NCBI RefSeq assembly: GCF_018390595.1
Contig: NZ_JAHBAV010000003.1
Coordinates: 48,448-112,447 of the forward strand
Direction: 5' to 3'
DNA: 64,000 bases
Source of the DNA: Dietzia massiliensis
GTDB lineage: Bacteria > Actinomycetota > Actinomycetes > Mycobacteriales > Mycobacteriaceae
Positions 34,440-43,219 of the stretch are shown here, piece by piece. Numbering within the stretch: position 1 is the stretch's first letter; each line of letters starts with the position of its first letter. The translations under genes and the position numbers were made by a program. The notes under the pieces are model-generated. The model worked only from the letters and a program-made list of their open reading frames with translations. It was not told where the DNA came from and did not search any database.

Positions 34440-35234
34440 GTGCGCTCGAGGACATGGCGGGCGGCCGTCGCCGCCGCGGGACTCGCACTGGTGGTCGCGG
34501 GGTGCGGCGCCGGGGGCGACGACGACGAGGGCGGCGCCACGGCCGCGCCCGCAGCAGCCGAGCAGTCCGGACAGGCGGCCGGGCCGGAGCAGGGCGGCGA
34601 GCAGTCGCCCGACGGGCCCGATACGTCGGACATCCCGGACCCGGTGGCCGAGGTGAACGGGACGGAGATTTCGCGCGACGAGTTCCTGTCGGTGTTCGAG
34701 AACCGGTACAAGCAGATGGGCATGCAGGCGCAGATGACGGGCCAGCCCGTCGACGAGGCGCAGCTCAAGAAGCTGACCACCGACGGGCTGGTCGGCACCG
34801 AGCTGCTGACCCAGGAGGCCGAGAAGCGGGGCATCGAGGTCTCCGACGAGGAGATTCAGGCGGAGCTCGAGGAGTTCGCCGAGACGAACCAGGTCAGCCC
34901 CGACGAGTTCATCGCGGCGATGGGGGAGCAGGGCCTCGACCGCGACGCGGTGATGGAGCAGATCGACAAGCAGCTGCGTGTCGAGAAGCTCATCACGTCC
35001 GAGTTCGGCGAGTTCGAGGTGACTGACGCGGAGATCGAGGCCGCCTACGAGCAGATCGGTCAGCAGCAGGCGATGGCCGGCGGCGGCGGTGCGGCCGGTG
35101 GTGGCGGACTGCCGCCGCTGGAGCAGGTGCGCGGCGAGGTCTCCGAGCAGGTGCGGGTCCAGAAGGAGGCCGGCGCGATGGAGGAGCTGTCGCAGAAGCT
35201 GCGCGCAGGCGCGGACGTGACCGTCCACCTCTGA
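34440..35234 (+). CDS. SurA-N-like lipoprotein (periplasmic foldase/chaperone)
   Basis: A 264-residue lipoprotein. Signal peptide with lipobox LVVAGC puts the lipidated Cys at about residue 22. An acidic, disordered linker follows, then a SurA N-terminal/trigger-like helical domain (VAEVNGTEISRDEFLSVF, GTELLTQEAEKRGIEVSDEEIQAEL). The parvulin isomerase domain is absent; instead a Gly-rich loop precedes a C-terminal helix (VRGEVSEQVRVQKEAGAMEEL) that completes the chaperone core. It likely helps secreted proteins fold at the outer face of the membrane. GTG 34440 follows GAGGAG. Confidence 0.85.
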   Translation: MRSRTWRAAVAAAGLALVVAGCGAGGDDDEGGATAAPAAAEQSGQAAGPEQGGEQSPDGPDTSDIPDPVAEVNGTEISRDEFLSVFENRYKQMGMQAQMTGQPVDEAQLKKLTTDGLVGTELLTQEAEKRGIEVSDEEIQAELEEFAETNQVSPDEFIAAMGEQGLDRDAVMEQIDKQLRVEKLITSEFGEFEVTDAEIEAAYEQIGQQQAMAGGGGAAGGGGLPPLEQVRGEVSEQVRVQKEAGAMEELSQKLRAGADVTVHL

Positions 35235-35264
35235 TCGCCCGGCGGCGTGCCCGGCGAGTTGCGC

Positions 35265-35417
35265 CTATACCGTCACGTCGTTGTGCGGCAGCTGCTGCGA
35301 AACCCACGGGAACACCACTTCCATGAGCAGCAGGAAGACCGCCACCAGCAGGGCAAGCGCGATCAGCGCCTTCACCGGCCGCGGGCCGGGCAGGAATCGC
35401 CACAGGTAGGCATACAT
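35265..35417 (-). CDS. Small membrane protein (50 aa) downstream of sortase
   Basis: A 50-residue protein: MYAYLWRFLPGPRPVKAL, then one hydrophobic helix (LIALALLVAVFLLLMEVVF) and a short polar tail. It begins 3 bp after the sortase stop and is therefore co-transcribed. Small single-span proteins in this position after class E sortases are typical of Corynebacteriales-type genomes. Role unknown. Confidence 0.8.
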   Translation of the reverse strand: MYAYLWRFLPGPRPVKALIALALLVAVFLLLMEVVFPWVSQQLPHNDVTV

Positions 35418-35420
35418 CGG

Positions 35421-36320
35421 TCAGTCCTCCAACGCGGCCGGGCGGCCGTCGGCCTTGGCGGTGGTCTCGGTGAGCACGGCGTGCACGATCAGCCTCTCGG
35501 CGTTCGAGTACATCGGGTGGCAGGTGGTCAGGGTGAGCAGCCGCTCGAGCGCTGCCCCGTCGGCGCCACCTGTCGCGCCGGTCTCCTCCGCCGCACCCGC
35601 CGCGCCGGCCCCGCCTTTGTGTCCGGGCACGGGCGCGATCACCTCCACCGCCTCCGGTGTGGTGATGTGCGCGCCCCGGACGTCGGCGTAGTCGCCGGTC
35701 GCGATCCGCTCCGACTGCTGCGGCGTGAGGCAGTCCTGCGCAGCGGCCAGGCGTTCGGCGCCGCCGGCCTCTACTGGCAGGAGCCGGTACGTCAGCCACT
35801 GCGTGGCGGTCTCGATGACGATCGGTTCGCACGAGGTCAACCGGTCGAGGCGCTCGAACACGGCGCCTGAACCGTTGCGGTGACCGGCCAGCGCCGCGTT
35901 GCCCGCCTCGCCCGGCATCTGGGTCCCGGGATAGTGTCCCGGCCCTGTGCGCAGGTCCTCGGCCCGGACGCCCTCGACCACCGCGTAGACCGCGTCGTCA
36001 CCGAGCGTCGGCAGGTGGATGCGGGCGAACGCCTCGCCCAACGGTGGAGCGGCCAGCGGTACCGGTTCGCCACCGGGCGCGCGAGTTGCCGGGCCCGCGG
36101 ACTCGTCGGCGATCCCCGCGGCGTCAGCGGCGGCTTCTGAGACCGGGCCGCTCGACCATCGCTGCTCGAGTCCGGCGGTCGCCTCGTTCTGCAGGCGCCG
36201 TGAGTCGAGATTGCTCCAGAACGCCTCGTAGAACAGGAAGAGCAGCAGCACCGCGCCCACCGTGAGCAGCAGTTCGCCGACGATCCGGGTGGCGCCGAGC
36301 CGGCCGGTTTGTGCGCTCAT
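35421..36320 (-). CDS. srtE: Class E sortase
   Basis: A 299-residue membrane-anchored transpeptidase. One N-terminal membrane helix (GELLLTVGAVLLLFLFYEAFW) is followed by a linker and the sortase beta-barrel. The active-site His is in ALAGHRN, the Cys in TLTTCHPMYSN, and the Arg in AERLIVHA. A ~20-residue Ala/Gly-rich insert (GGAGAAGAAEETGATGGADG) sits between strands before the Cys. Class E sortases attach proteins with LAXTG-type signals to the cell wall. No gene with an evident sorting signal is seen nearby. The next gene, 3 bp away, is a 50-aa membrane protein. Confidence 0.92.
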   Translation of the reverse strand: MSAQTGRLGATRIVGELLLTVGAVLLLFLFYEAFWSNLDSRRLQNEATAGLEQRWSSGPVSEAAADAAGIADESAGPATRAPGGEPVPLAAPPLGEAFARIHLPTLGDDAVYAVVEGVRAEDLRTGPGHYPGTQMPGEAGNAALAGHRNGSGAVFERLDRLTSCEPIVIETATQWLTYRLLPVEAGGAERLAAAQDCLTPQQSERIATGDYADVRGAHITTPEAVEVIAPVPGHKGGAGAAGAAEETGATGGADGAALERLLTLTTCHPMYSNAERLIVHAVLTETTAKADGRPAALED

Positions 36321-36655
36321 CGATATCCCCCGTCGTCCTTCTGGTCTGCGTGGCCCGTAGCGCCCGGGCTCGTGTCTGCCCACCCCCTGATCAGTGCCGC
36401 TCCGGCGTCCGCGTCGGACCGGAGCCGGCGCGCGCCCGTCCAGCGTCTGCTTTCGCATCGTCCACCGTTGGTGAGATCGTCTCACGACGACTCCCCGGGC
36501 CCCCGCACCCCGATGGTCGTACTCATGGCGGAAATGGACGTAGCCATGGCGGCGTCCGGCCCGATTTACCGCCATGGTTACGTCCAAATCGGGGGAGCAA
36601 AGTCGGGCGAGCCAACTCGCAGCGGCGGGACCGCCCCGAGTGGTGGAATCTCGGC
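36321..36655. other. Divergent promoter region with nested inverted repeats
   Basis: A 335-base spacer between srtE and the propeller-like gene. GGACGTAGCCATGGCGG (36536-36552) faces CCGCCATGGTTACGTCC (36569-36585) with one mismatch in 17. Inside and outside, CCCGATTT (36560-36567) faces AAATCGGG (36586-36593). A third ATGGCGG lies just upstream (36524-36530). The structure looks like a regulator-binding or RNA-folding element. The rest shows no gene. Confidence 0.65.
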
Positions 36656-38284
36656 ATGGACGCGTCGCCCCGGACTCTCGCAGTCTTCCTTTCCTCTGCG
36701 GTGGTCGCCGCGGGCATCAGCGCGGCGCTGCCCTCTGCGGCCGCCGCTCAGCCGGCTACGCCGCCCGCCCTCGGCCCCGCCGGCACAGCCACCGTCCACG
36801 GCGACGCCGCCTCCACCGACACGCTGCCCGGCCGCGGCCCCGGCGCGCACCCCGCGATCGCCTCGGGCCTCACCGGAGCGACCTGCTCCACCGTGTTCGT
36901 CGGCACCGACGGCATGCCCGTCGCCCTGTGCACCGCCTACCTGGGACTCACCCCGCCCACCCCGCTCGCGCCGACGGTCAAGCTCTTCCATCCCGACACT
37001 GCGGCGGTGCTGGCGGAGGTGCAGCTGACCAAGGGCGCGCTGCTCGGCTGGGTCTACGGGTACCTCGACGCGCAGGACCGGGTGGTGGTCGCGGACGGGG
37101 ACCGACGGCTCCTCGCCGTCGGGCATCATCGCGCGCCGGACGGCTCCTGGCGCATGACGGTCGACGTCCTGGCCGACCTCGCCCCGGCCGTCCCCGACGG
37201 GGACGCGATCACCGGCCTCATGCCCGCCTTCGACGGCCGCGTGTGGTTCGCGACGTCCGGCGGGGTGGTGGGAACCGTGCGGCCCCGCGGCGCGAGTGGC
37301 GGCGGTGACGCCGGCGGCCCGGCGACGGTCGGCGCGGAGGAGGGTGCCGGTGTCGACGACGACGAGCTCCGCTACCTCGCCCTGCCCGCAGGGGAGAAGA
37401 TCTCGAACGGGCTGACCGTCCGGCCGGGAGGCGCGTCGGTGATCACCACCCGCGCGCTCTACGAGATCGACACCTCGGTCGACGGGACGCCGACCGTGCG
37501 CTGGCGGCGCGGCTACGAGGTGGGGCCCGCGCGGAAACCGGGCCTGCTGGCCCACGGGTCGGGGACGACGCCCACTTACTTCGGGCCCGATGACTCGCTG
37601 GTGGCGATCACCGACGACGCCGAGCACCCCGATCTGATCGTCCTGCGTCGGGACGACGGGTCCGAGGTCTGCCGGATGCCCGCGTTCGCCACCACGGTGC
37701 GGCCGGACTCGGTGGCCGCCGACGGTGTCCTCATCGACGGGCCCGCCGCCACGGCGAACTCGATCATCGCGTCCGGGGACGCGTTGGTGCTGGTCAACAC
37801 TTATGGCTTCGAGTACCCGCCGTTCGCCGTGGACGGCCCCGCGGCGCCGGCGTCGGCGCCGTACACGGGCGGAATGACCCAGATCGACGTGCGGCCCGAC
37901 GGGCCGGGGGACCCGGGCCCGAGCTGCTCGCGCGCGTGGACCTCGACCGCACGCACCGCGTCCCTGCCCAAGCTGACGACGGGTGACGGGCTCATCCACG
38001 CGCTGGCGTACGGTCCGCGACGCGACGGGGGACCGGACGCGCTCGGCCCGGCGGCCGGCTCGGCGGGGCTGCCGCTCGATCAGGGGCCGGCGCAGAAGGT
38101 CGGCCCGGTCGATGTCACCTCGACGGATGTGGAGACCGGCCGCGAGGTCGCCCGGACCTTCGTCGGCCACGCCCCCTTCGACGAGCCGATGGAGCTGACC
38201 GGCACGATCGCCTCCCGCGGCGACGCCCCGGGCATCATGTGGCAGCCCGCGCTCACCCGCATGCTGCGCATCGGGCCGGCCTGA
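36656..38284 (+). CDS. Secreted propeller-like protein of unknown function
   Basis: A 542-residue exported protein with signal peptide (TLAVFLSSAVVAAGISAALPS, cleavage near AAA-QP). The mature part has repeated short strand motifs typical of beta-propellers: AVGHHRAPDGSWRMTVDVLADL, GRVWFATSGGVVGTV, LYEIDTSVDGTPTVRWRRGYEV and SLVAITDDAEHPDLIVLRRDDGSEVCR. An acidic, Gly-rich loop with a GAC repeat (VDDDELRYLAL) lies near residue 235. No enzyme motif is recognised. ATG 36656 is chosen because the upstream extension lacks coding character and crosses the srtE start. It lies opposite srtE but has no LPXTG-like end. Confidence 0.72.
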   Translation: MDASPRTLAVFLSSAVVAAGISAALPSAAAAQPATPPALGPAGTATVHGDAASTDTLPGRGPGAHPAIASGLTGATCSTVFVGTDGMPVALCTAYLGLTPPTPLAPTVKLFHPDTAAVLAEVQLTKGALLGWVYGYLDAQDRVVVADGDRRLLAVGHHRAPDGSWRMTVDVLADLAPAVPDGDAITGLMPAFDGRVWFATSGGVVGTVRPRGASGGGDAGGPATVGAEEGAGVDDDELRYLALPAGEKISNGLTVRPGGASVITTRALYEIDTSVDGTPTVRWRRGYEVGPARKPGLLAHGSGTTPTYFGPDDSLVAITDDAEHPDLIVLRRDDGSEVCRMPAFATTVRPDSVAADGVLIDGPAATANSIIASGDALVLVNTYGFEYPPFAVDGPAAPASAPYTGGMTQIDVRPDGPGDPGPSCSRAWTSTARTASLPKLTTGDGLIHALAYGPRRDGGPDALGPAAGSAGLPLDQGPAQKVGPVDVTSTDVETGREVARTFVGHAPFDEPMELTGTIASRGDAPGIMWQPALTRMLRIGPA

Positions 38285-38352
38285 GTTCCGATCTCGTGCA
38301 GGACCAGCCGGACCCGATGTCGCGGAGGGCATGGGGTCGGACGCGCGAAGGG

Positions 38353-39207
38353 TCAGTCGGCGGGGCGGACGACCGCGACCGGGCACGGCGCCGTCTGTAG
38401 CAGCCGCCGGCTGACCGAGCCCAGCAGCAGGCCGGCGAAGCCGCCGTGGCCCCGTGAGCCGGTGACCAGCAGCGACGCGCCCGCGGCTTCGTCAGCGATC
38501 GTGACGGCGGGCTCGCCGACGACGAGGATGAGCTCGACCTCCACGCCCGGATGGCGGGCCTCGTGCGGGGCGAGGGAGTCGAGGACCTCTTTCTCATCCT
38601 CGGCGATCACGCTCTCGGCCAGCCGATCGAGGTCGAACAGCGACGCCCCCGGGAGCCGGGGCACCTCCACTGAGTGGACCGCCCGCAGGGTGGTCGCGCG
38701 GCGCTCGGCCTCGGCGAACGCGTACGCGACGGCCGCGCTGCTGGCCTCCGAGCCGTCGGCGGCCAGCACGACCGGGCCCCCGGTGGGGTCAGCGGGCGCG
38801 TGCGGAGTGATGACGATGACCGGGCAGGTCGCGTGCTCGACGACCCCGGCGGACGTGGAGCCCATCGCGAAGTCCTCACGCACGGTGAGTCCGCGGCTCC
38901 CCACGACGATCGCCGACGCGTTGCGGCCGGCCTCGACCAGTGCCCCGACTGGGCTGTCGGCGATCACCCGGTACGTGGTGGGGACCTCGGCGACGAGATC
39001 GGCGAGCTGGTCGCGCATCGCGCCCTCGACGTTCGCGCGGGCGGTGTCGTCGAAGGCGACCACGCGACCGACGGCGCGGTCGGCCGAGATCACCTCGAGC
39101 GGTGTGCCCAGCTCGCGGGCCCGGGCGGCGGCCCAGGTCACGGCTCGACGGGAGTCCTGCGAGCCGTCGTAGCCGCACACGATCGGTCCGGTGGCGGTCT
39201 CCGTCAT
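38353..39207 (-). CDS. Universal stress protein, two-domain UspA
   Basis: A 284-residue protein with two Usp domains. Domain 1 (residues 8-137) begins VCGYDGSQDSRRAV and has VVGSRGLTVREDFAMGSTS; domain 2 (145-283) begins VVLAADGSEASSAAV and has VTGSRGHGGFAGLLLGSVS. These G-2x-G-9x-G-(S/T) loops bind ATP. Tandem Usp proteins in mycobacteria accumulate in hypoxia and stasis. It is separated from the divergent furA by 197 bp. Confidence 0.93.
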   Translation of the reverse strand: MTETATGPIVCGYDGSQDSRRAVTWAAARARELGTPLEVISADRAVGRVVAFDDTARANVEGAMRDQLADLVAEVPTTYRVIADSPVGALVEAGRNASAIVVGSRGLTVREDFAMGSTSAGVVEHATCPVIVITPHAPADPTGGPVVLAADGSEASSAAVAYAFAEAERRATTLRAVHSVEVPRLPGASLFDLDRLAESVIAEDEKEVLDSLAPHEARHPGVEVELILVVGEPAVTIADEAAGASLLVTGSRGHGGFAGLLLGSVSRRLLQTAPCPVAVVRPAD

Positions 39208-39364
39208 GGCGTCCTCCTGCGCGTTCTCGGGTCACCCGTCAGCCTAGTCGTCCGCCGCCCGGCCCCGGCCCACTCCTCGGGCGCGCGGCTCCGGCCCACT
39301 CGTCTGACCGCCCGCCCCCCGTCGGTCGTTCGATACGAGGACCTCACTTAAGGGAGGAGTTCTG

Positions 39365-39385
39365 TTTCTGGACTAGTTCCAGAAA
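39365..39385. promoter_or_regulatory. Palindromic operator ahead of furA
   Basis: TTTCTGGA (39365-39372) and TCCAGAAA (39378-39385) form perfect 8-bp arms with a 5-base spacer, 19 bases before the furA start. It probably binds the Fur-family repressor (FurA/CatR-like autoregulation). Confidence 0.65.
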
Positions 39386-39404
39386 GTGGGCTATGGTGGG
39401 TGCG

Positions 39405-39842
39405 ATGACGACAGCAGAGGAACAGGGAGCACTGCTCCGACAAGCCGGATTGAGGGTCACCTCGCCGCGCCTTGCGGTCCTCGACGTCGTCGCCGGTCGT
39501 CCCCATATCGCGGCGGAGGACGTCGCCTCCCTCGTCCGGGAACGACTGGGCGCGGTGTCCACGCAGACCGTCTACGACGCGCTGCGGGTGTGCACCGAGG
39601 TCGGTCTCATGCGCCGTATCGAACCCGCCGGCTCGCCGGCGCGGTACGAGCGACGCACGGGGGACAACCACCACCACCTCGTGTGCCGGCACTGCGGGCG
39701 CATCGAGGACGTCGAATGCGCGGTCGGGCACGCACCCTGCCTCTCCGCCGACAGTGACCACGGCTTCCGGATCGACGAAGCAGAGGTCAACTACTGGGGC
39801 ACATGTCCCGAATGTCGGGCGAAGCAGTCCGCGCTCGTCTAA
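39405..39842 (+). CDS. furA: Fur-family redox repressor (FurA/CatR/PerR-like)
   Basis: A 145-residue Fur protein: winged-helix with LLRQAGLRVTSPRLAVLDVV and VSTQTVYDALRVC; metal site HHHLVCRHCGRIEDV with a CxxC zinc pair, and a second CxxC (GTCPECRA) at the C-terminus. Location 55 bp upstream of a catalase gene is the hallmark of FurA/CatR peroxide repressors. I use ATG 39405; ATG 39393 is an alternative giving 149 residues. It likely controls itself and katA through the adjacent palindrome. Confidence 0.9.
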   Translation: MTTAEEQGALLRQAGLRVTSPRLAVLDVVAGRPHIAAEDVASLVRERLGAVSTQTVYDALRVCTEVGLMRRIEPAGSPARYERRTGDNHHHLVCRHCGRIEDVECAVGHAPCLSADSDHGFRIDEAEVNYWGTCPECRAKQSALV

Positions 39843-39897
39843 GACTGAGACCCAGATCACATCCACTCCACACCACTCATCCGAGGAGCATCACGAC

Positions 39898-41424
39898 GTG
39901 ACCGTTCACCCCGCCGACCGCGGCGTTCGCGAATTCCAGCCCGGCTCGCACACCACCACCGACAGCGGCCAGCCCGTCCCCAGCGACGAGTTCAGCGCCC
40001 AGGTCGGCAAGAGCGGCCCGCAGGCGCTGCACGACTTCTACCTCATCGAGAAGCTCGCCCACTTCAACCGCGAGAACATCCCGGAGCGTCTGCCCCACGC
40101 CAAGGGCTCGGGCGCGTTCGGCGTCTTCGAGACCACCGAGGACGTCTCGGACATCACCTGCGCCGGCCTGTTCCAGAAGGGCGTCAAGACGCCGATGCTG
40201 GCCCGCTTCTCCACCGTCGCCGGTGAGAAGGGCAGCCCGGACACCTGGCGCGACCCGCGTGGCTTCGCCCTGAAGTTCTACACCGAGGAGGGCAACTACG
40301 ACCTCGTCGGCAACAACACCCCGATCTTCTTCATCCGCGACGCCATCAAGTTCCCGGACTTCATCCACTCGCAGCGCCGGAAGAACGCCTCGGGCCTGCG
40401 CAACCACGCCATGCAGTGGGACTTCTGGACCCTGAGCCCCGAGTCCACGCACCAGGTCACCTGGCTCATGGGCGACCGCGGCATCCCCGCCACCTGGCGT
40501 CACATGGACGGCTTCGGCTCGCACACCTACCAGTTCATCAACGCCGAGGGCGTGCGCCACTGGGTCAAGTTCCACTTCAAGACCAACCAGGGCATCAAGA
40601 ACCTCACCCAGGCCGAGGCCGACAAGTTGGCCGGCGAGAACGCCGACTACCACCGTGAGGACCTCTACGAGGCCATCAAGAACGGTGACTACCCGTCCTG
40701 GGACCTGCACGTCCAGGTCATGCCGGTCGCCGAGGCGGCCACCTACCGGTACAACCCGTTCGACCTGACCAAGACGTGGTCGCAGCGCGACTACCCGCTG
40801 CGCAAGGTCGGCACCATGACGCTGAACCGCAACCCGCAGAACCACCACGCGCAGATCGAGCAGGCCGCGTTCGCGCCGACCAACATCGTCAAGGGCATCG
40901 GCTTCTCGCCTGACAAGATGCTGCTCGGTCGCGTCTTCGCCTACCCGGACATCCAGCGCTACCGCATCGGTGCCAACTACCAGCAGGTCCCGGTCAACCG
41001 GCCGCTCTCGGAGGTGAACTCCTACTCCAAGGAGGGCGCCATGCAGTTCGAGTTCCCGCACCCCGCGCAGGCCGAGTACCACCCCAACTCGCTCGGCGGG
41101 CCGGCGGCCGATCCGGCCAAGGCCTACGACCTCGGCGCCTGGGACGCCGAGGGCACCGAGATCTTCCGCGGTGACCTCACCCCCCATGCCGATGACACGG
41201 ACCAGGTCCAGGCGACGATCCTGTACCGCGAGGTGATGAACGACGAGGAGCGCGAGCGACTGGCGGCCAACATCGCCGGCCACGTGTCCGCGATCCACCC
41301 GGACGAGACCGAGCTGCTCGATCGCGTCTACGCCTACTGGGCCGCCGTCGACGAGGGCCTGTGCCAGGCCGTCAAGGCCGGCGTCGAGGCCGGCCCGCGC
41401 GGCAACCACCGGCTGCAGGACTGA
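39898..41424 (+). CDS. katA: Monofunctional haem catalase
   Basis: A 508-residue clade 3 small-subunit catalase that converts hydrogen peroxide to water and oxygen. Catalytic His67 is in RLPHAKGSGAFG, the Asn in LVGNNTP (139/140), and the haem-ligand Tyr in RVFAYPDIQRYRIG. RFSTVAGEKGSPDTWRDPRGFALKFYT is the standard family block. It follows furA with a 55-bp gap and a GAGGAG ribosome site, in an apparent operon with dps 93 bp downstream. Confidence 0.96.
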   Translation: MTVHPADRGVREFQPGSHTTTDSGQPVPSDEFSAQVGKSGPQALHDFYLIEKLAHFNRENIPERLPHAKGSGAFGVFETTEDVSDITCAGLFQKGVKTPMLARFSTVAGEKGSPDTWRDPRGFALKFYTEEGNYDLVGNNTPIFFIRDAIKFPDFIHSQRRKNASGLRNHAMQWDFWTLSPESTHQVTWLMGDRGIPATWRHMDGFGSHTYQFINAEGVRHWVKFHFKTNQGIKNLTQAEADKLAGENADYHREDLYEAIKNGDYPSWDLHVQVMPVAEAATYRYNPFDLTKTWSQRDYPLRKVGTMTLNRNPQNHHAQIEQAAFAPTNIVKGIGFSPDKMLLGRVFAYPDIQRYRIGANYQQVPVNRPLSEVNSYSKEGAMQFEFPHPAQAEYHPNSLGGPAADPAKAYDLGAWDAEGTEIFRGDLTPHADDTDQVQATILYREVMNDEERERLAANIAGHVSAIHPDETELLDRVYAYWAAVDEGLCQAVKAGVEAGPRGNHRLQD

Positions 41425-41517
41425 CGGCAGTCAACAGAACGGGCATACTGGGAACGTCCAGTGCACGATCCGATTCACTTCCACGACCCGGAGAAACCGG
41501 GTCAGAAGGGAGCCATG

Positions 41518-42000
41518 ATGGCTGCTGATTCGAATGCTCTGTTCACCTCGTTCGTCCCCGCCGAGGCTCAGGAGGCGGTGACGAACGCCCTGCAGGAGTC
41601 GCTGGTCGACCTGATCGACCTGTCGCTCGTCGCCAAGCAGGCGCACTGGTCCGTCGTCGGCCCGCGCTTCCGGAGCATCCACCTCGCGCTCGACGAGGTC
41701 GTGACGGACGCCCGCGCCTTCGTCGACGAGGTCGCCGAGCGGGCCACCGCCGTCGGCGTCAGCCCGGACGGCCGCTCCGCGACGGTCGCGGCCAACAGCG
41801 CGCTGGACGAGGTCTCGGCCGAGTTCACCTCAGACGACAAGGTCGTGCTGGTCATGACCGAGGCCCTCGAGGCGGCCATCAAGCGCCTTCGGGCCAACAT
41901 CGGCAAGGTCGGCGACGACCCGGTGACCGAGGACCTGCTCATCGGCATCAGCGCCCGGCTCGAGCAGTTGCACTGGATGTGGCAGGCCCAGTCGGTCTGA
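41518..42000 (+). CDS. dps: Dps-family DNA-binding ferritin-like protein
   Basis: A 160-residue helical protein. The ferroxidase motif is KQAHWSVVGPRFRSIHLALDEVVTDARAFVDEVAERA (shown in part), providing His, Asp and Glu ligands shared between subunits. It should form dodecamers that oxidise and store iron and shield DNA from peroxide, fitting the furA-katA context. ATG 41518 is preferred over 41515 by spacing from AAGGGAG. Confidence 0.92.
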   Translation: MAADSNALFTSFVPAEAQEAVTNALQESLVDLIDLSLVAKQAHWSVVGPRFRSIHLALDEVVTDARAFVDEVAERATAVGVSPDGRSATVAANSALDEVSAEFTSDDKVVLVMTEALEAAIKRLRANIGKVGDDPVTEDLLIGISARLEQLHWMWQAQSV

Positions 42001-42029
42001 TCGGCTCGGCCTGACCCTCCCGCCCACGA

Positions 42030-42079
42030 GATCCGCTACTCCGCCTACGGATCCGCGCCCCTCACACGGGTAGCGGATC
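42030..42079. terminator. Hairpin between convergent dps and phosphotransferase genes
   Basis: GATCCGCTAC (42030-42039) pairs with GTAGCGGATC (42070-42079) across a 30-base loop that holds a further ACGGATCCGCG stretch. It could terminate transcription from both sides. Confidence 0.45.
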
Positions 42080-42157
42080 CCGCGGCGGGGTAGCGTATTT
42101 CGTCATTTCGGCCGGGGACGACGACGAGGTGGACTCGTACCCCGGCGGCGCCCGGGG

Positions 42158-43219
42158 TCAGCCGGACCGGGCCACCGCCAGCGCGTCGTGGTCGGCGATC
42201 GCGCGGCACGACCGGCGCATGAGCACGGTGAACATCTCGTCCCCGCGGGGCGTGCGCGTGCCGTACATCCACCCGAAGATCCCCAGCACCGGCGTCTGCA
42301 ACAGCCCGTACACGTAGTCGTTCCAGCACTCGTCCGCCGAGTACCCGGTGACCCCGTGGCCCGACAGCGCACGGTGGTACTCCGCGACGATCTCGCGCTC
42401 CGCGGACCGCCGGTCGCCCACCGTGAGGCTCGAGCCGAGGAAGCCGCCCAGGTCCCGACCGGGCAGGCCCACCGCCAGCGTCTGCCAGTCGCACGCCAGC
42501 GAGGGACGGCTCCCGACCGGGTCGACCAGCATGTTGTCGGCCCGGTAATCCGCGTGCAGGAGAGCGAACCGCTCGGCCCGCCCACTGGCCCACTGTGCGA
42601 TCAGCGGGGCGATCCCGGCCATGATGCGGCGCTCGTCGTCGTCGAGCCCTCCCCCGAGCTCGGAGAGGAACGCCTCCACCGCCGGCCCGCCGAGCTCCTG
42701 CAGCGTGACGTTGTCCTCGACCGTCGGCACCGACAGGCCCTCGACGCGTCGCAGCTCGGGGTCGCACCACCGCGGCCCGTGCAGGCCCGCGAGGTTGGTC
42801 GCGCAGTCCACGGCCTGTTCGATGGACAGGCCGGTGAGCTGGTCGCCCTGCACCAGCGGTGAGACGTCGTCCAGGACCAGCGTGAACTCGCCCTCCCGCT
42901 CGCCGAGCTGCGCGAACCGAGCCCGCGGCACGCGGACGGCGACGGTCGGCGCGAGGTCACGGTAGAACAGCACCTCGCTCCGGTACACGCCGTGCAGCAG
43001 CGGGCGCATGCCCTCGTCGGGATTCGGCAGCTTGACGAAGAGCGTCGGTGGCAGCCCGTCGCCGTCGACGTGGGCGCGCACGCAGCAGCCGATCTGGCCC
43101 GTGCCCACAAGCTCTGTGCGCACCGACCGGACCTCGGTGCCGAGCGCCTCCGACAGCCACGGCGCCGTCACCTCCTCCGGCGTGCAGGCCACCCGGGGGT
43201 TCGACGCGACGCTGGTCAT
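42158..43219 (-). CDS. APH-like phosphotransferase
   Basis: A 353-residue kinase-fold phosphotransferase. Brenner's motif LLHADYRADNMLVD supplies the catalytic Asp and Asn, and LACDWQTL supplies the metal-binding Asp. N-lobe elements include PTLFVKLPNP with the ATP-binding Lys. It resembles the ecdysteroid-kinase-like/aminoglycoside phosphotransferase group common in actinobacteria. Its ATG overlaps the LLM gene stop by 4 bp, so the two work together, possibly on a lipid or xenobiotic. Substrate unknown. Confidence 0.85.
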   Translation of the reverse strand: MTSVASNPRVACTPEEVTAPWLSEALGTEVRSVRTELVGTGQIGCCVRAHVDGDGLPPTLFVKLPNPDEGMRPLLHGVYRSEVLFYRDLAPTVAVRVPRARFAQLGEREGEFTLVLDDVSPLVQGDQLTGLSIEQAVDCATNLAGLHGPRWCDPELRRVEGLSVPTVEDNVTLQELGGPAVEAFLSELGGGLDDDERRIMAGIAPLIAQWASGRAERFALLHADYRADNMLVDPVGSRPSLACDWQTLAVGLPGRDLGGFLGSSLTVGDRRSAEREIVAEYHRALSGHGVTGYSADECWNDYVYGLLQTPVLGIFGWMYGTRTPRGDEMFTVLMRRSCRAIADHDALAVARSG

